Source of the DNA: Pleionea sp052032335
Lineage (GTDB): Bacteria > Pseudomonadota > Gammaproteobacteria > Enterobacterales > Kangiellaceae
Length of the DNA: 64,000 bases
Assembly (NCBI GenBank): GCA_052032335.1
Contig: JBPEWV010000161.1
Span: 1-64,000 of the forward strand
Direction: 5' to 3'
Each line of letters starts with the position of its first letter. The first letter of the stretch is position 1. The position numbers and the translations under genes were made by a program. Positions 7,894-17,782 of this stretch are shown piece by piece. Under the pieces are notes generated by a model that saw nothing but the letters and a program-made list of their open reading frames with translations, searched no databases and was not told where the DNA came from.

Positions 7894-9002
7894 CAAAATT
7901 TTATCACCGAGCGAATGGATTTACCTTCGTGCATTAAATCAAAAGCGCGATTAATATCGTCTAAACTCAATTCAAAAGAAACCATCGGGTCAATCTTAAT
8001 TTTACCCAACATATAATTGTCAACATAGCTCGGTAATTGACTACGACCTTTAACGCCACCAAAGGCAGTCCCTTTCCAGGTTCGGCCAGTGACCAGTTGA
8101 AACGGGCGGGTTGAAATTTCTTCCCCCGAGCCCGCGACGCCAATAATCACACTCACGCCCCACCCTTTGTGGCACGATTCCAAAGCGGCACGCATCAGCG
8201 ACACATTGCCCACACATTCGAACGAATAATCAACGCCACCGTTGGTCATATCAACAATCGCTTCTTGCAGTGGTACCGATAGATCCGATGGGTTAACACA
8301 ATCGGTTGCGCCCAGCTGTTTTGCCATAACAAATTTCTCTGGGTTTATATCGATGGCAATGATCCGTGAAGCTTGTGCCATTACCGCACCTTGAATCGCG
8401 CTCAACCCAATCCCGCCTAAGCCGAAGATGGCCACCGTAGCGCCTGGTTCAACCTTTGCTGTATTCAAGACGGCTCCAATCCCGGTGGTAATACCGCAAC
8501 CTAATAGGCAAACTTTATCCAATGGTGCTTCAGGGTTGATCTTTGCTAATGAAATTTCTGGTAAAACGGTAAATTCGGAAAAGGTGGAAGTTCCCATGTA
8601 ATGATAAATGGTCTTTCCTTTGTACGAAAAACGGGAGGTTCCGTCGGGCATCAATCCCTGACCTTGGGTTATCCGGATGGACTGGCATAAATTGGTTTTT
8701 CCCGACGTACAAAATTGGCAACTTCCACACTCCGGAATATATAGAGGTATAACGTGATCGCCCGGCTTCAGGTTTGTTACGCCGTCACCGACTTCCACCA
8801 CCACGCCGCCACCTTCATGTCCTAATACACTGGGGAACAAACCTTCCGGATCGGCACCAGATAAAGTGTAAGCGTCGGTATGACAGACACCCGATGCTTT
8901 TATCTGAATCAAGACTTCGCCCTTCTTCGGTCCTTCGAGATCCAACTCAACGATTTCTAATGGGGATTTGGCTTCAAACGCCACAGCGGCTCTGGTTTTC
9001 AT
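7893..9002 (-). CDS. frmA: S-(hydroxymethyl)glutathione dehydrogenase / class III alcohol dehydrogenase
   Basis: A 369-residue zinc-dependent medium-chain dehydrogenase that oxidises the formaldehyde-glutathione adduct with NAD and can also reduce S-nitrosoglutathione. Catalytic zinc ligands C40 and H62 with E63 are visible, the structural zinc cysteines are C92, C95, C98 and C106, and the GLGGIGLS nucleotide-binding motif follows. The start at 9002 has AAGGAG 7 bases upstream; the longer in-frame reading from 9023 lacks this. It is translationally coupled to fghA. No FrmR-type repressor gene is next to it, so regulation is not evident from the window. Confidence 0.95.
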   Translation of the reverse strand: MKTRAAVAFEAKSPLEIVELDLEGPKKGEVLIQIKASGVCHTDAYTLSGADPEGLFPSVLGHEGGGVVVEVGDGVTNLKPGDHVIPLYIPECGSCQFCTSGKTNLCQSIRITQGQGLMPDGTSRFSYKGKTIYHYMGTSTFSEFTVLPEISLAKINPEAPLDKVCLLGCGITTGIGAVLNTAKVEPGATVAIFGLGGIGLSAIQGAVMAQASRIIAIDINPEKFVMAKQLGATDCVNPSDLSVPLQEAIVDMTNGGVDYSFECVGNVSLMRAALESCHKGWGVSVIIGVAGSGEEISTRPFQLVTGRTWKGTAFGGVKGRSQLPSYVDNYMLGKIKIDPMVSFELSLDDINRAFDLMHEGKSIRSVIKF

Positions 9003-9107
9003 TGTTTGCTCCTTACGGTTCAAACAACTATAGCAACAGCTTTATCAATCACTCAACCTAACCACATTCTCATATTGAGTTAATAAAATAAATAGTGACG
9101 GTTAGAT

Positions 9108-9139
9108 AAAAAAAGAGAAGCTTCAGCTTCTCTTTTTTT
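9108..9139 (-). terminator. Intrinsic terminator of the glutamate dehydrogenase gene
   Basis: GAGAAGC-TTCA-GCTTCTC hairpin flanked by seven A on one side and seven T on the other, so it works in both directions by form. It lies 19 bases beyond the stop codon of the minus-strand dehydrogenase gene, separating it from the formaldehyde operon. Confidence 0.85.
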
Positions 9140-9157
9140 GTAGTGACACCAAACCGA

Positions 9158-12100
9158 TTATGGCGCTGTGCTTTTCTTCGTCGCTGTCTTTTTCTTTTTC
9201 GGTTTAGCAGCACTGGTGATGCTTTTACTCATTGGCGCTGACGCGGTTAATGCCGACTCTTGAGCAACAGCTGCCGAACGAATGCAGTTTTGAACCAGAA
9301 TCACCAACTCACGTAACGCGACTGAAAACTTAGCAAACTCATGACTGCTACTGCTTCTAAAATCAGCAACCATTTGACGCCATCGATCTAGTAAAGCATC
9401 GTTGTCTTCAAGCCAGGTTTCTATTTTCTTATCTGCCGTAGTGCTCCCACTGGTCATTTGAATAACCGCAACGGTCAAACTACGTTGCTGCCAATCCAGT
9501 TCTTCCCGAAAAGAGGCTCGGGCAAAAGCCTGCCAGTGATTATCTACGGGTTGCGACACAATCTGGTTTAAGAACCAATGTAGCTCCAGCTCGGCACCGA
9601 GTTGATAATAAACATCGGCCACCATTTTGATCGACAGGCTGGTCATCTTCGACATTTCAACAATATCCAATGCCGAGAACATGGTACTCAGGTAAGTCAC
9701 GTTTGAAGCCAGTTTTCGTGGTACGCCCTCACTCGCCATGGTATCGATTTTCTGTTCAAGACCTTCAAGCTCCGATTGCTCCAAAGACTTGGCAACTTGT
9801 TTTTGCAACTCCTGAACACCTGATTTAAAGTATTCGATTCCTTCGGTAATGGCCAGATTCTTACGTCGGTGTCTGAGGAACCAACGAGTACAACGTCGCA
9901 CCATTCGTTGTGTCTGATACAGCATATCGACCTGTGTACTCGCGGGAACTTTATGGTCGAGACTTTGAATGTCACGCCACATACCATCCATCGAGAAAAT
10001 TTCTTTTGCCAAAGTGAAGCAAATACCAACATCAGCTGGCGAAGCCCCCGTTTCATCAATGATCCGATAAACGAAGTTCGACCCCAAATAGTCGGCCATT
10101 TCATTCGCCAGAACTGTGGCAATAATTTCATCGCGCAATGGATGTTGCTTAATCTCTTCAACAAACTTTTTACGCAGTGGCTTCGGAAAGTAGTTAATCA
10201 ACTCTTGTTCAAAATAAGGCTCTTGAGTTATTTCTGGAGATAATAATGACTCTTTGAGTTCCATCTTGCCGTAAGCGAGCAATACAGCAAGTTCGCCACG
10301 AGTCAAACCTTCCCCTTGCGCCAATCGTTCTGTCATCTCTTCATCGTTGGGCATAAACTCTAAAGCGCGATTCAATTTATTGTCACGTTCAAGTGCGTGA
10401 ATAAACCGCATCTGCTCTTTCAACATGTAAGGTGCCCGAGCTTCAGTACAACTGATGGATTGCGCTTGCAAGTAGTTTTCTTGCAACACCATATCGGCAA
10501 CCTCATCGGTCATGTCCATAAACAACTTATCTCGTTGTTTGCTGGTCATATCGCCCGCTTCAACCACTTTATTCAGCAATATTTTAATATTCACTTCGTG
10601 GTCCGAACAATTAACGCCACCCGCGTTATCGATGAAATCGGTATTGCAGCGCCCGCCATTTCGCATAAATTCGATACGACCCAATTGCGTCAAGCCTAAA
10701 TTTCCACCTTCGCCAACTACTTTACAACGCAATTCGTTTCCATTGATACGCAGATTATCGTTTGCCCGATCACCGACTTCACCATGATGCTCAGTACTGC
10801 CTTTAACGTAAGTACCAATTCCACCGTTCCATAACAAATCGAATTCGGCTTTTAACAATGCATTTATCAATTCGTTGGGCGCCATACTGCTGCGCTTTAC
10901 ACCCAGCATCTTCTTCATTTCAGGAGAAAGCGGGATTGCTTTAGCAGAGCGGGAGAATACACCGCCGCCTTTTGAAATCAGTTTTGAATCGTAGTCTTCC
11001 CAGGTTAATCCGGGATTTTCAAACAATCGCTTTCGTTCGTCCCAACTCTTTGCAGCATCCGGATTTGGATCGATAAAAATGTGCAAGTGATTAAAGGCAC
11101 CAATCAATCGAATGTGTTTTGATAGCAGCATTCCATTACCAAACACATCACCACCCATGTCACCGATTCCAACGACGGTGAAATCTTGAGTTTGAGTGTT
11201 ATGCCCCATTTCCATAAAGTGACGCTTCACACTCTCCCAGGCACCACGCGCGGTAATGCCCATTTTCTTGTGGTCGTAGCCAACACTTCCACCAGAAGCG
11301 AAAGCATCACCTAACCAAAAACCGTATTCCATGGAAAGACCGTTAGCAATATCCGAAAAAGTGGCCGTTCCTTTATCAGCCGCAACCACCAGATAAGGGT
11401 CGGGCTCGTCATAACTGATTACTGCCTCAGGCGGGACAATTTCTTCGTCTTTGTAATTGTCGGTAATGTCGAGCAATCCTCGAATAAAGGTTTTATAACA
11501 TTCGATACCCTCTTTCATAAAGGCTTCTCGACCACCTTCGGTGGGCAACTTCTTACAAACGAATCCGCCTTTCGAGCCGACCGGAACAATAACCGTATTT
11601 TTAACTTGCTGCGCTTTTACTAGCCCAAGTATTTCGGTACGAAAATCTTCACGACGATCCGACCAGCGTAAACCACCACGAGCGACCTTTCCGCCACGCA
11701 AATGAACGCCTTCGACACGCGGTGAATAGACGAATATTTCGAACATCGGTACCGGTAGCGGAACGTCCGGTATCTTCTTCGGATTCAACTTAAGAGAAAT
11801 GTATTCTTTTGGCTCACCGTCTTGATCCACCTGGAAAAAGTTAGTACGCAAGGTTGCGTCCATCACCTTAACGAAGCGACTCAAAATTTTATCTTCGTCA
11901 AGGTTACTGACTTTATCCAGCATCTCTTCAATGTCTTTCTTTAACGCGGTGAGCACTTTGGTGTCTTGGTTAATACTGGGATCAAACTTTTGCTGAAAGT
12001 ACTCAACCAACTGGCGCGCAATTAATGGATGCTTGGCCAAGGTTTCTTCTATATAAGACTGCGAAAACGTAAAACCTATTTGCCACAGGTATTTCGCATA

Positions 12101-14116
12101 GGCTCGCAATATCGAAGTTTGACGCCAGTCCAATCCGGCAGAAAGAACCAAGCGATTGAAACCATCGTTTTCCGCACGCCCATTCCAGGTTTTAAGGAAA
12201 GCATCCTGGAACTTGGACTTAATTTCACTCAAAATCAGATCTTTGCCCGACGAATGCATCATGCTGAAATCCATAATCCAGCGGACGGCCCGATCTTTCA
12301 GCTCCACTTTATAGGGCGTTTCACCGAGCACCTGTAGTCCCATATTTTCAAGCATGGGTAGCACTTCAGATAAAGGCGTGGGTTGATCACGATGAAATAA
12401 CTTGAACTTCAACAAGCCTTCGGAATCTTCCTGTGGCCGGTACAACAGCATGCTTAAGTTCTTTTCTTCAGATAGGCTTTCTAAATGCTTAACGTCCAAA
12501 ACAGCGGTTTGCGGAAGCGTCTCGTCTTTGTACCCCGATGGAAATGCCTCACCGTACTGCCGCGTTAAACGGCCACCCCGCGCTTCACCATATTGAACTC
12601 GCAATGCATCCTCGAGGTTATCCTCCCAAGAGCGTGCAGCCTCAGCCAACTCGTTTTCCATCGCCTGCAGGTCGTAATCAATTTGCTCGGCATTTTCGAC
12701 CGGAACAGTAAATTGTATACGCGATAAGATGGATTCCGAAAACGTAGTGGTAAATTTAATTTCACCACTGGCCTTAAAGGTTTCAGCCAGAATATTGGTA
12801 AACTTTAATCGTAACTTGGTGGTGTAAATTTCTCGAGGTACATACACCAGGCAAGAGAAAAACCGACCGTAGGGATCACGACGCACGAACAGGCGAATCA
12901 ATGCACGCTCTTTAATATGCATTACACCCATCGCTGTTCCGAGTAAGTCATGAATGCTGATTTGGAAGAGCTCGTCTCGAGGGTAGGTTTCGAGAATATT
13001 GCGGAGGACTTTGGCATCGTGACTGCCCGAGGGTAATCCAGAACAATCCAGTACAGCTTGAATCTTTTCTCGAAGAACGGGAATCGACATAGGATTAACG
13101 TTATAGGCGGCCGAAGTATAAAGACCTAAGAATCGATCTTCACCCACGACGTTTCCATTTTCATCAAACCGCTTAATACCAATGTAATCGATGTGTGCTG
13201 GTCGATGAACCGTACTAATAGCGCTCAACTTGGTCAAAACCAAGAGGGTTGTATTATCAAGAATTAAACGCTGTGCCCCTTTTGGTAAATCGGATAACGA
13301 ATATTTTTTCGGAGCCCATAAAGGTAAGGTCGCTAAGCCCAGAGATGATTTCTTCGAAGGAACGAGATAGGTTTTTCCGGAAGATTCCTGAATGTCGTAA
13401 GAAGTATACGCCAAAAGTGTAAAGTGGTTTCCAGATATCCAATTGAGAAACTCCAATGTTTCCTGCTTTTTCTCGTCCGGAACGTTAGACTTGTATTCGT
13501 CGACACGAGAAATCACTTCTTTCAATTTCTCTTTCATCGGCGACCAGTCACGAACCGCTGTTCGAGCATCTTTCAATATTCGCTCTAAGTTTTCACCGAT
13601 ATGATCCAGTTCGCTTTTTTCAATTTGACGATCCACTTCAAGGTACATCGGTGTCAGGCTGGATTGTTCATCTTTCTCAGACGCCAACTCGATATTAGAG
13701 ATATTGTTATCTTTGTCGCGCTCGATGGCTATGGGTAAGTGTATATGGACATGGATACCCAAACCCAAGCGATTAAGTTCCATTCGAACTGAATCTACCA
13801 AAAATGGCATATCGGGATGCACCAGTTCGATGACAGTATGACTGGATTGCCAGCCGTGCGATTCAAACTCAGGATTAAAAACGCGCACGCAAACATCATC
13901 TTTAACGCCACTGTTTAAAAAATTCCATAAGCTCAAAACGGAGGCATACAGATCATTCGCAGCTCTATCATTTAAATCTTCCGGAGAAATGCTTCCGTAA
14001 AAAAATTGAGCAAATCGACTAACAACATTGGCTTGCTCTTTTTTGAACTTACTTTTGATGAGCTTAATGACGTTTTCGAGGAGCACAGGTTGATGCTCAG
14101 TTGGAGCCTGCGTCAT
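9158..14116 (-). CDS. gdhB: NAD-specific glutamate dehydrogenase, large (GDH-180) class
   Basis: A 1652-residue enzyme of the size and organisation of the large NAD-glutamate dehydrogenases, which deaminate glutamate to 2-oxoglutarate and feed amino acids into the TCA cycle. A long N-terminal regulatory part (about 1-700) with ACT-like stretches precedes the catalytic core. The core shows ARGGLRWSDRREDFRTE near residue 809, the PVGSKGGFV segment just after it, and the nucleotide-binding VGIGDMGGDVFGNG near 982. The C-terminus ends in a Lys-rich tail of about 12 residues that is not part of the conserved fold. GGAAGGA lies upstream of the ATG at 14116. The gene stands alone between two clear terminators, so it is a monocistronic unit. 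Confidence 0.96.
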   Translation of the reverse strand: MTQAPTEHQPVLLENVIKLIKSKFKKEQANVVSRFAQFFYGSISPEDLNDRAANDLYASVLSLWNFLNSGVKDDVCVRVFNPEFESHGWQSSHTVIELVHPDMPFLVDSVRMELNRLGLGIHVHIHLPIAIERDKDNNISNIELASEKDEQSSLTPMYLEVDRQIEKSELDHIGENLERILKDARTAVRDWSPMKEKLKEVISRVDEYKSNVPDEKKQETLEFLNWISGNHFTLLAYTSYDIQESSGKTYLVPSKKSSLGLATLPLWAPKKYSLSDLPKGAQRLILDNTTLLVLTKLSAISTVHRPAHIDYIGIKRFDENGNVVGEDRFLGLYTSAAYNVNPMSIPVLREKIQAVLDCSGLPSGSHDAKVLRNILETYPRDELFQISIHDLLGTAMGVMHIKERALIRLFVRRDPYGRFFSCLVYVPREIYTTKLRLKFTNILAETFKASGEIKFTTTFSESILSRIQFTVPVENAEQIDYDLQAMENELAEAARSWEDNLEDALRVQYGEARGGRLTRQYGEAFPSGYKDETLPQTAVLDVKHLESLSEEKNLSMLLYRPQEDSEGLLKFKLFHRDQPTPLSEVLPMLENMGLQVLGETPYKVELKDRAVRWIMDFSMMHSSGKDLILSEIKSKFQDAFLKTWNGRAENDGFNRLVLSAGLDWRQTSILRAYAKYLWQIGFTFSQSYIEETLAKHPLIARQLVEYFQQKFDPSINQDTKVLTALKKDIEEMLDKVSNLDEDKILSRFVKVMDATLRTNFFQVDQDGEPKEYISLKLNPKKIPDVPLPVPMFEIFVYSPRVEGVHLRGGKVARGGLRWSDRREDFRTEILGLVKAQQVKNTVIVPVGSKGGFVCKKLPTEGGREAFMKEGIECYKTFIRGLLDITDNYKDEEIVPPEAVISYDEPDPYLVVAADKGTATFSDIANGLSMEYGFWLGDAFASGGSVGYDHKKMGITARGAWESVKRHFMEMGHNTQTQDFTVVGIGDMGGDVFGNGMLLSKHIRLIGAFNHLHIFIDPNPDAAKSWDERKRLFENPGLTWEDYDSKLISKGGGVFSRSAKAIPLSPEMKKMLGVKRSSMAPNELINALLKAEFDLLWNGGIGTYVKGSTEHHGEVGDRANDNLRINGNELRCKVVGEGGNLGLTQLGRIEFMRNGGRCNTDFIDNAGGVNCSDHEVNIKILLNKVVEAGDMTSKQRDKLFMDMTDEVADMVLQENYLQAQSISCTEARAPYMLKEQMRFIHALERDNKLNRALEFMPNDEEMTERLAQGEGLTRGELAVLLAYGKMELKESLLSPEITQEPYFEQELINYFPKPLRKKFVEEIKQHPLRDEIIATVLANEMADYLGSNFVYRIIDETGASPADVGICFTLAKEIFSMDGMWRDIQSLDHKVPASTQVDMLYQTQRMVRRCTRWFLRHRRKNLAITEGIEYFKSGVQELQKQVAKSLEQSELEGLEQKIDTMASEGVPRKLASNVTYLSTMFSALDIVEMSKMTSLSIKMVADVYYQLGAELELHWFLNQIVSQPVDNHWQAFARASFREELDWQQRSLTVAVIQMTSGSTTADKKIETWLEDNDALLDRWRQMVADFRSSSSHEFAKFSVALRELVILVQNCIRSAAVAQESALTASAPMSKSITSAAKPKKKKTATKKSTAP

Positions 14117-14250
14117 ATATTATTATCCTTCCTACTTTGTGGTTTTGAGTTTAGCGTGAGATTTTCAGGTCAATCACAAAGTTGTAATTTTAGGCTAATA
14201 AACGACGCTTCGCATCATGCAATTCGATGTTTTTTAAGAAAAAGAAAGGA

Positions 14251-14279
14251 ATCGAGTAGTGGACAAACCACTACTCGAT
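14251..14279 (-). terminator. Terminator after the RND gene
   Basis: A perfect 12-base stem (ATCGAGTAGTGG pairing with CCACTACTCGAT) with a 5-base loop lies 9 bases past the stop of the RND gene. In the minus direction it is followed by a pyrimidine-rich stretch with a run of five T. It separates the envelope module from gdhB. Confidence 0.75.
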
Positions 14280-14288
14280 ATCGTTGTG

Positions 14289-16607
14289 CTACCGACGATA
14301 GAATAAAGATGCAAGTGCGGGTAATAAAATTACTGCACCCAACATGTTAAACAGGAACATAAAGGTCAACAATATTCCCATGTCTGCCTGAAACTTCAGT
14401 GCCGAGAAGATCCAGGTACTAACACCGATGGCCAAAGTGATACCAGTAAAGAATACCGCGTTACCTGTTAAGTTAAGTGTCTTGTAAAAGGCTTCATTGA
14501 TCGATTCACCATTTCGAATGAAATCGAGCATCCTCGAAAATATATATATTCCGTAATCGACCCCGATTCCAACACCCAACGCAATAACTGGCAAAGTTGC
14601 CACCGTCAGACCAATTTCAAGCCAAGTCATTAGCGCTTGCGCCAACACAGACACCAATGCCAATGGAATAATTATGCATAAGGTCGAACGTATCGAACGG
14701 AAGCTGATCAAACACAATAAAATGACCGCAATATAAACTCCGATTAGCATTGGGTATTGCGCCGCTTCTACAGCTTCGTTCGTCGCAGCCATGACACCGA
14801 CCGGTCCCATTGCCAATTTAAAATCGACCAGCTCATTCGGATTGTTTTCTTTATACGATTTGACCGCATTAACCACTTGTTCAATGGTTTCGGCTTTATG
14901 ATCTTTGGTAAACACCATAATCGGCATATACTGACAATCTTTATCGAACAGGCCGGCAGAAGTTTCAATGTAACGGATCGATTGCGCCAGCGTTGCTGTT
15001 TCTCTTGGTAGGACACGCCACTTTAAGTTTCCTTCAAAGAAGCCCGAGTTCAGGGTTTTTGATATGGTTGTGATACTTAATGTCGACTGAACCCCGCTAA
15101 GATTGTGCAAGTGCCACTGAAAATCGTCCATTGTTTTCATGACGTTGAAGTCGGTACAACCGTCAACCTTAGTTTCTGCCATAATCGATATAACATCGGT
15201 ACCAATGGAAAACTTGTCGGTGATAAATGCGGTATCTTTGTTATAGACCGAGTCAGCTCGAAGTGCAGGCGCCCCAGCATGCAAGTCACCGATTTTCATG
15301 TCGTTCGCAAAATAAACACCAATAACCGCAAGGACCGCCGCAACAAGTACCGTTAAGCGAGCATTTCTTACCTTGGCGAAACCTGCCAGCTTATGCCAAA
15401 GCGCAGTTTGTCGCGCCGCGCCTTTGGTTACCTTCTCCGAAAACTTTTGATCAAACTTGGCATAGGACAAAAGAACCGGCAGTAATATCAAGTTGGTCAA
15501 GATGATCACTGCAACACCAATACTCGCTGTGATTGCCAACTCTTTGATAATGTCGATTTTAATAAATAATAAGGTCAAAAAGCCGATAGTGTCACTTAAC
15601 AGAGCAATCATTCCCGGAATGAACAATCGACAACAGGCCGCGCTGGCGGCATCCAATGAGGTTGCGCCCCCTGCGACGTTCTTGCCTACGGCATTGATCA
15701 TTTGAACGCCATGACTGACACCAATTGCAAAGACCAAAAATGGCACCAATATCGACATGGGATCGATTCCAAACCCCATCACCGTCAATAACCCTAGCTG
15801 CCAAACTACCGCAACAACCGAGGTCAACAAGGGTAAAATAGACAACTGAATACTGTGAGAATACAGATAAACCAGTACAGCGGTGATTAAAAAGGCAATT
15901 CCAAAGAACATGAAAACACCCTGAGCGCCGTCAGAGATGTCTCCGATCATCTTAGAAAACCCAATGATATGGACTTTCACATTGGGAAACTCAGATTCAA
16001 TCTCTGTGCGAATATCTTCCAGCGTATTAGCAACTGATATAAAGTCAGTCTTTTCTTTGGTGATGGGATCAATAGAGAAGAGCTGTCCTGATACCATGGC
16101 CGCCGAAAAATCATTGGCGACAAGACGCCCGACAAAGCCACCTTTCAAAACATTCTTTCGAACTCTCTCGAGCGACTCTTTTTGACTGCCATCGAAAGTG
16201 GCCGGGATCACCGGACCGCCTTCTAATCCATCTTCCACCACCTCAATGTATCGAGTATTAGGCGTAAATAAAGACTGCACTTGAGGCTGATTAATACTGG
16301 GAATACCAGTTACTTTTTCAGTCGCTAAGCTCAGGGCTTCAAAGAATTTTGCATTGAAAATATCACCCGAAGTATCTTCAAGCGCAACCATAATTCGGTT
16401 GGCACCTCCAAACTCGGCCTCATGCTTGAGGTAAGTCTGCATATAAGGGTGTTCAAGCGGAATATTTTTCTCAAAGCTGGCATCGACTCTCAAACTGGAG
16501 ACAAAATATCCCATGGCGATGGTAATGACCAAAAAGGCAAAGAGCACAACGCCACGGTGTTTAAACAGTGTATTATTGATTAGCTGATTAAGAGCTGACT
16601 GCTGCAT
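14289..16607 (-). CDS. RND/MMPL family efflux transporter
   Basis: A 772-residue inner-membrane protein with the RND plan: one membrane segment near the N-terminus, a large periplasmic domain (about residues 45-220), a block of five segments (about 225-390), another segment near 410, a second periplasmic domain (about 430-620) and a final block of five. It belongs to the MMPL-type permeases related to HpnN and MmpL exporters, not to AcrB-size drug pumps. The start at 16607 has AAGGAG at 9 bases; a TTG at 16616 is less likely. It follows the YCF48-like gene by 18 bases. The same order DUF1302-DUF1329-YCF48-RND recurs in pseudomonads and relatives, where a role in moving hydrophobic compounds is suspected but the substrate is unknown. 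Confidence 0.88.
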   Translation of the reverse strand: MQQSALNQLINNTLFKHRGVVLFAFLVITIAMGYFVSSLRVDASFEKNIPLEHPYMQTYLKHEAEFGGANRIMVALEDTSGDIFNAKFFEALSLATEKVTGIPSINQPQVQSLFTPNTRYIEVVEDGLEGGPVIPATFDGSQKESLERVRKNVLKGGFVGRLVANDFSAAMVSGQLFSIDPITKEKTDFISVANTLEDIRTEIESEFPNVKVHIIGFSKMIGDISDGAQGVFMFFGIAFLITAVLVYLYSHSIQLSILPLLTSVVAVVWQLGLLTVMGFGIDPMSILVPFLVFAIGVSHGVQMINAVGKNVAGGATSLDAASAACCRLFIPGMIALLSDTIGFLTLLFIKIDIIKELAITASIGVAVIILTNLILLPVLLSYAKFDQKFSEKVTKGAARQTALWHKLAGFAKVRNARLTVLVAAVLAVIGVYFANDMKIGDLHAGAPALRADSVYNKDTAFITDKFSIGTDVISIMAETKVDGCTDFNVMKTMDDFQWHLHNLSGVQSTLSITTISKTLNSGFFEGNLKWRVLPRETATLAQSIRYIETSAGLFDKDCQYMPIMVFTKDHKAETIEQVVNAVKSYKENNPNELVDFKLAMGPVGVMAATNEAVEAAQYPMLIGVYIAVILLCLISFRSIRSTLCIIIPLALVSVLAQALMTWLEIGLTVATLPVIALGVGIGVDYGIYIFSRMLDFIRNGESINEAFYKTLNLTGNAVFFTGITLAIGVSTWIFSALKFQADMGILLTFMFLFNMLGAVILLPALASLFYRR

Positions 16608-16625
16608 GAAACGCAACTCCTTAAA

Positions 16626-17600
16626 TTATTGTTCTAACTTTTGGCCAGAAAGGTTGTACCGAGCGACACCTTTCGCTCCGACTACCACGAGAGTGTCTAC
16701 ACCAGCATTGACCCCATCCATTAAACCATTTCGACCACTGGTTTGAATAACATCAACGCTTTTCCCATCGTCTTTCGAAAAGAGCATGACCCCATCGACG
16801 CCAAAATAAACGATCTGCGCGCCGCCGACATTAACCATATTGTTTATCGAAGCGTTGCTATTGGTTTCGGTTTCACTCCAGGTTTCTCCTCCGTCGGTTG
16901 AACGGAACAGATGGCCTCTTAGCCCCATCACTTGAACACTGCCGGAATTTGTAACGCCAACGTTAAAAAACGACCCTTCATACGGCGATTCCAGACGCTG
17001 CCAAGACTCACCAAAGTCTTCAGATACTGCAATAAAACCAAGCTCACCAGCCATATACAAACGGTTGTTACGGCCATCGAACTCGATGCTGTAAAAATGC
17101 GGTAAACCAAAATCAGGATCGCCGAGCGACTCTTGGTCCACCACTTCCCAAGAATTTCCACCATCAGTGGTTTTCAAATAAAGTCCATAGGCTCCGACAG
17201 CGACTCCTAAACCACCGTCACGAAACCAAACGTCGAGTAGCGCCGGATAATACAAATCATCTTTATTCTGATATTGCAAAGTCCAAGTTTCACCGCCATC
17301 AACCGTCTTGATAATGACTTGTTGATGTCCCACCGCGAAACCCGTCATATCGTCAATAAAGACCACGGAGGTTAAGGTTGCCCGGGTCGGTGTTATCACC
17401 TGACGCCAAGAGACTCCGTTGTCTTCAGAAATAAGAACATGACCACGCTCACCTACTGCGACAAATTTCTGAGCGGATAAAGCAGCCACATCAAGTAAAA
17501 GTGATTGATCGGACTTCTCTGCAATCACAGACTCATCAGCAAAACTTCCCATCGAAACGATCAGGAGTAACGCACTTAAAAATTTCAGACGTTTAGTCAT
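16626..17600 (-). CDS. YCF48/BNR-repeat exported protein
   Basis: A 324-residue protein with an N-terminal signal peptide (residues 1-21, cleavage expected after the SMGSFA region) followed by a beta-propeller built of repeats of the type DxGxSW or DGGxTW. At least five such repeats are visible. This is the photosystem II stability factor (YCF48)-like fold, which in non-photosynthetic bacteria occurs as a periplasmic assembly or scaffold protein. AAGAGG precedes the ATG at 17600. It is co-transcribed with the RND gene and probably assists it; this rests on gene association only. Confidence 0.85.
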   Translation of the reverse strand: MTKRLKFLSALLLIVSMGSFADESVIAEKSDQSLLLDVAALSAQKFVAVGERGHVLISEDNGVSWRQVITPTRATLTSVVFIDDMTGFAVGHQQVIIKTVDGGETWTLQYQNKDDLYYPALLDVWFRDGGLGVAVGAYGLYLKTTDGGNSWEVVDQESLGDPDFGLPHFYSIEFDGRNNRLYMAGELGFIAVSEDFGESWQRLESPYEGSFFNVGVTNSGSVQVMGLRGHLFRSTDGGETWSETETNSNASINNMVNVGGAQIVYFGVDGVMLFSKDDGKSVDVIQTSGRNGLMDGVNAGVDTLVVVGAKGVARYNLSGQKLEQ

Positions 17601-17740
17601 TGTTACCTCTTACCTAACCAGCAACAAGTATGGTGTTTCTTAAATATTCTAAAAAAACGCAAAACACACATGCCAGTCGAAAATTCCTGAAAACAACGTT
17701 ATTGATAGATTACCCGTTAAAATACACCCTATATTAAAAA

Positions 17741-17762
17741 AGGCCGGATAATAATCCGGCCT
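17741..17762 (-). terminator. Internal terminator between DUF1329 and YCF48 genes
   Basis: AGGCCGGAT-AATA-ATCCGGCCT, a 9-base perfect GC-rich stem with a four-base loop, followed in the minus direction by six T. It lies 20 bases after the DUF1329 stop and 140 bases before the YCF48 start, so the module is split into two transcription units or attenuated here. Confidence 0.88.
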
Positions 17763-17782
17763 CGGGTGTTTCAAACGAACAA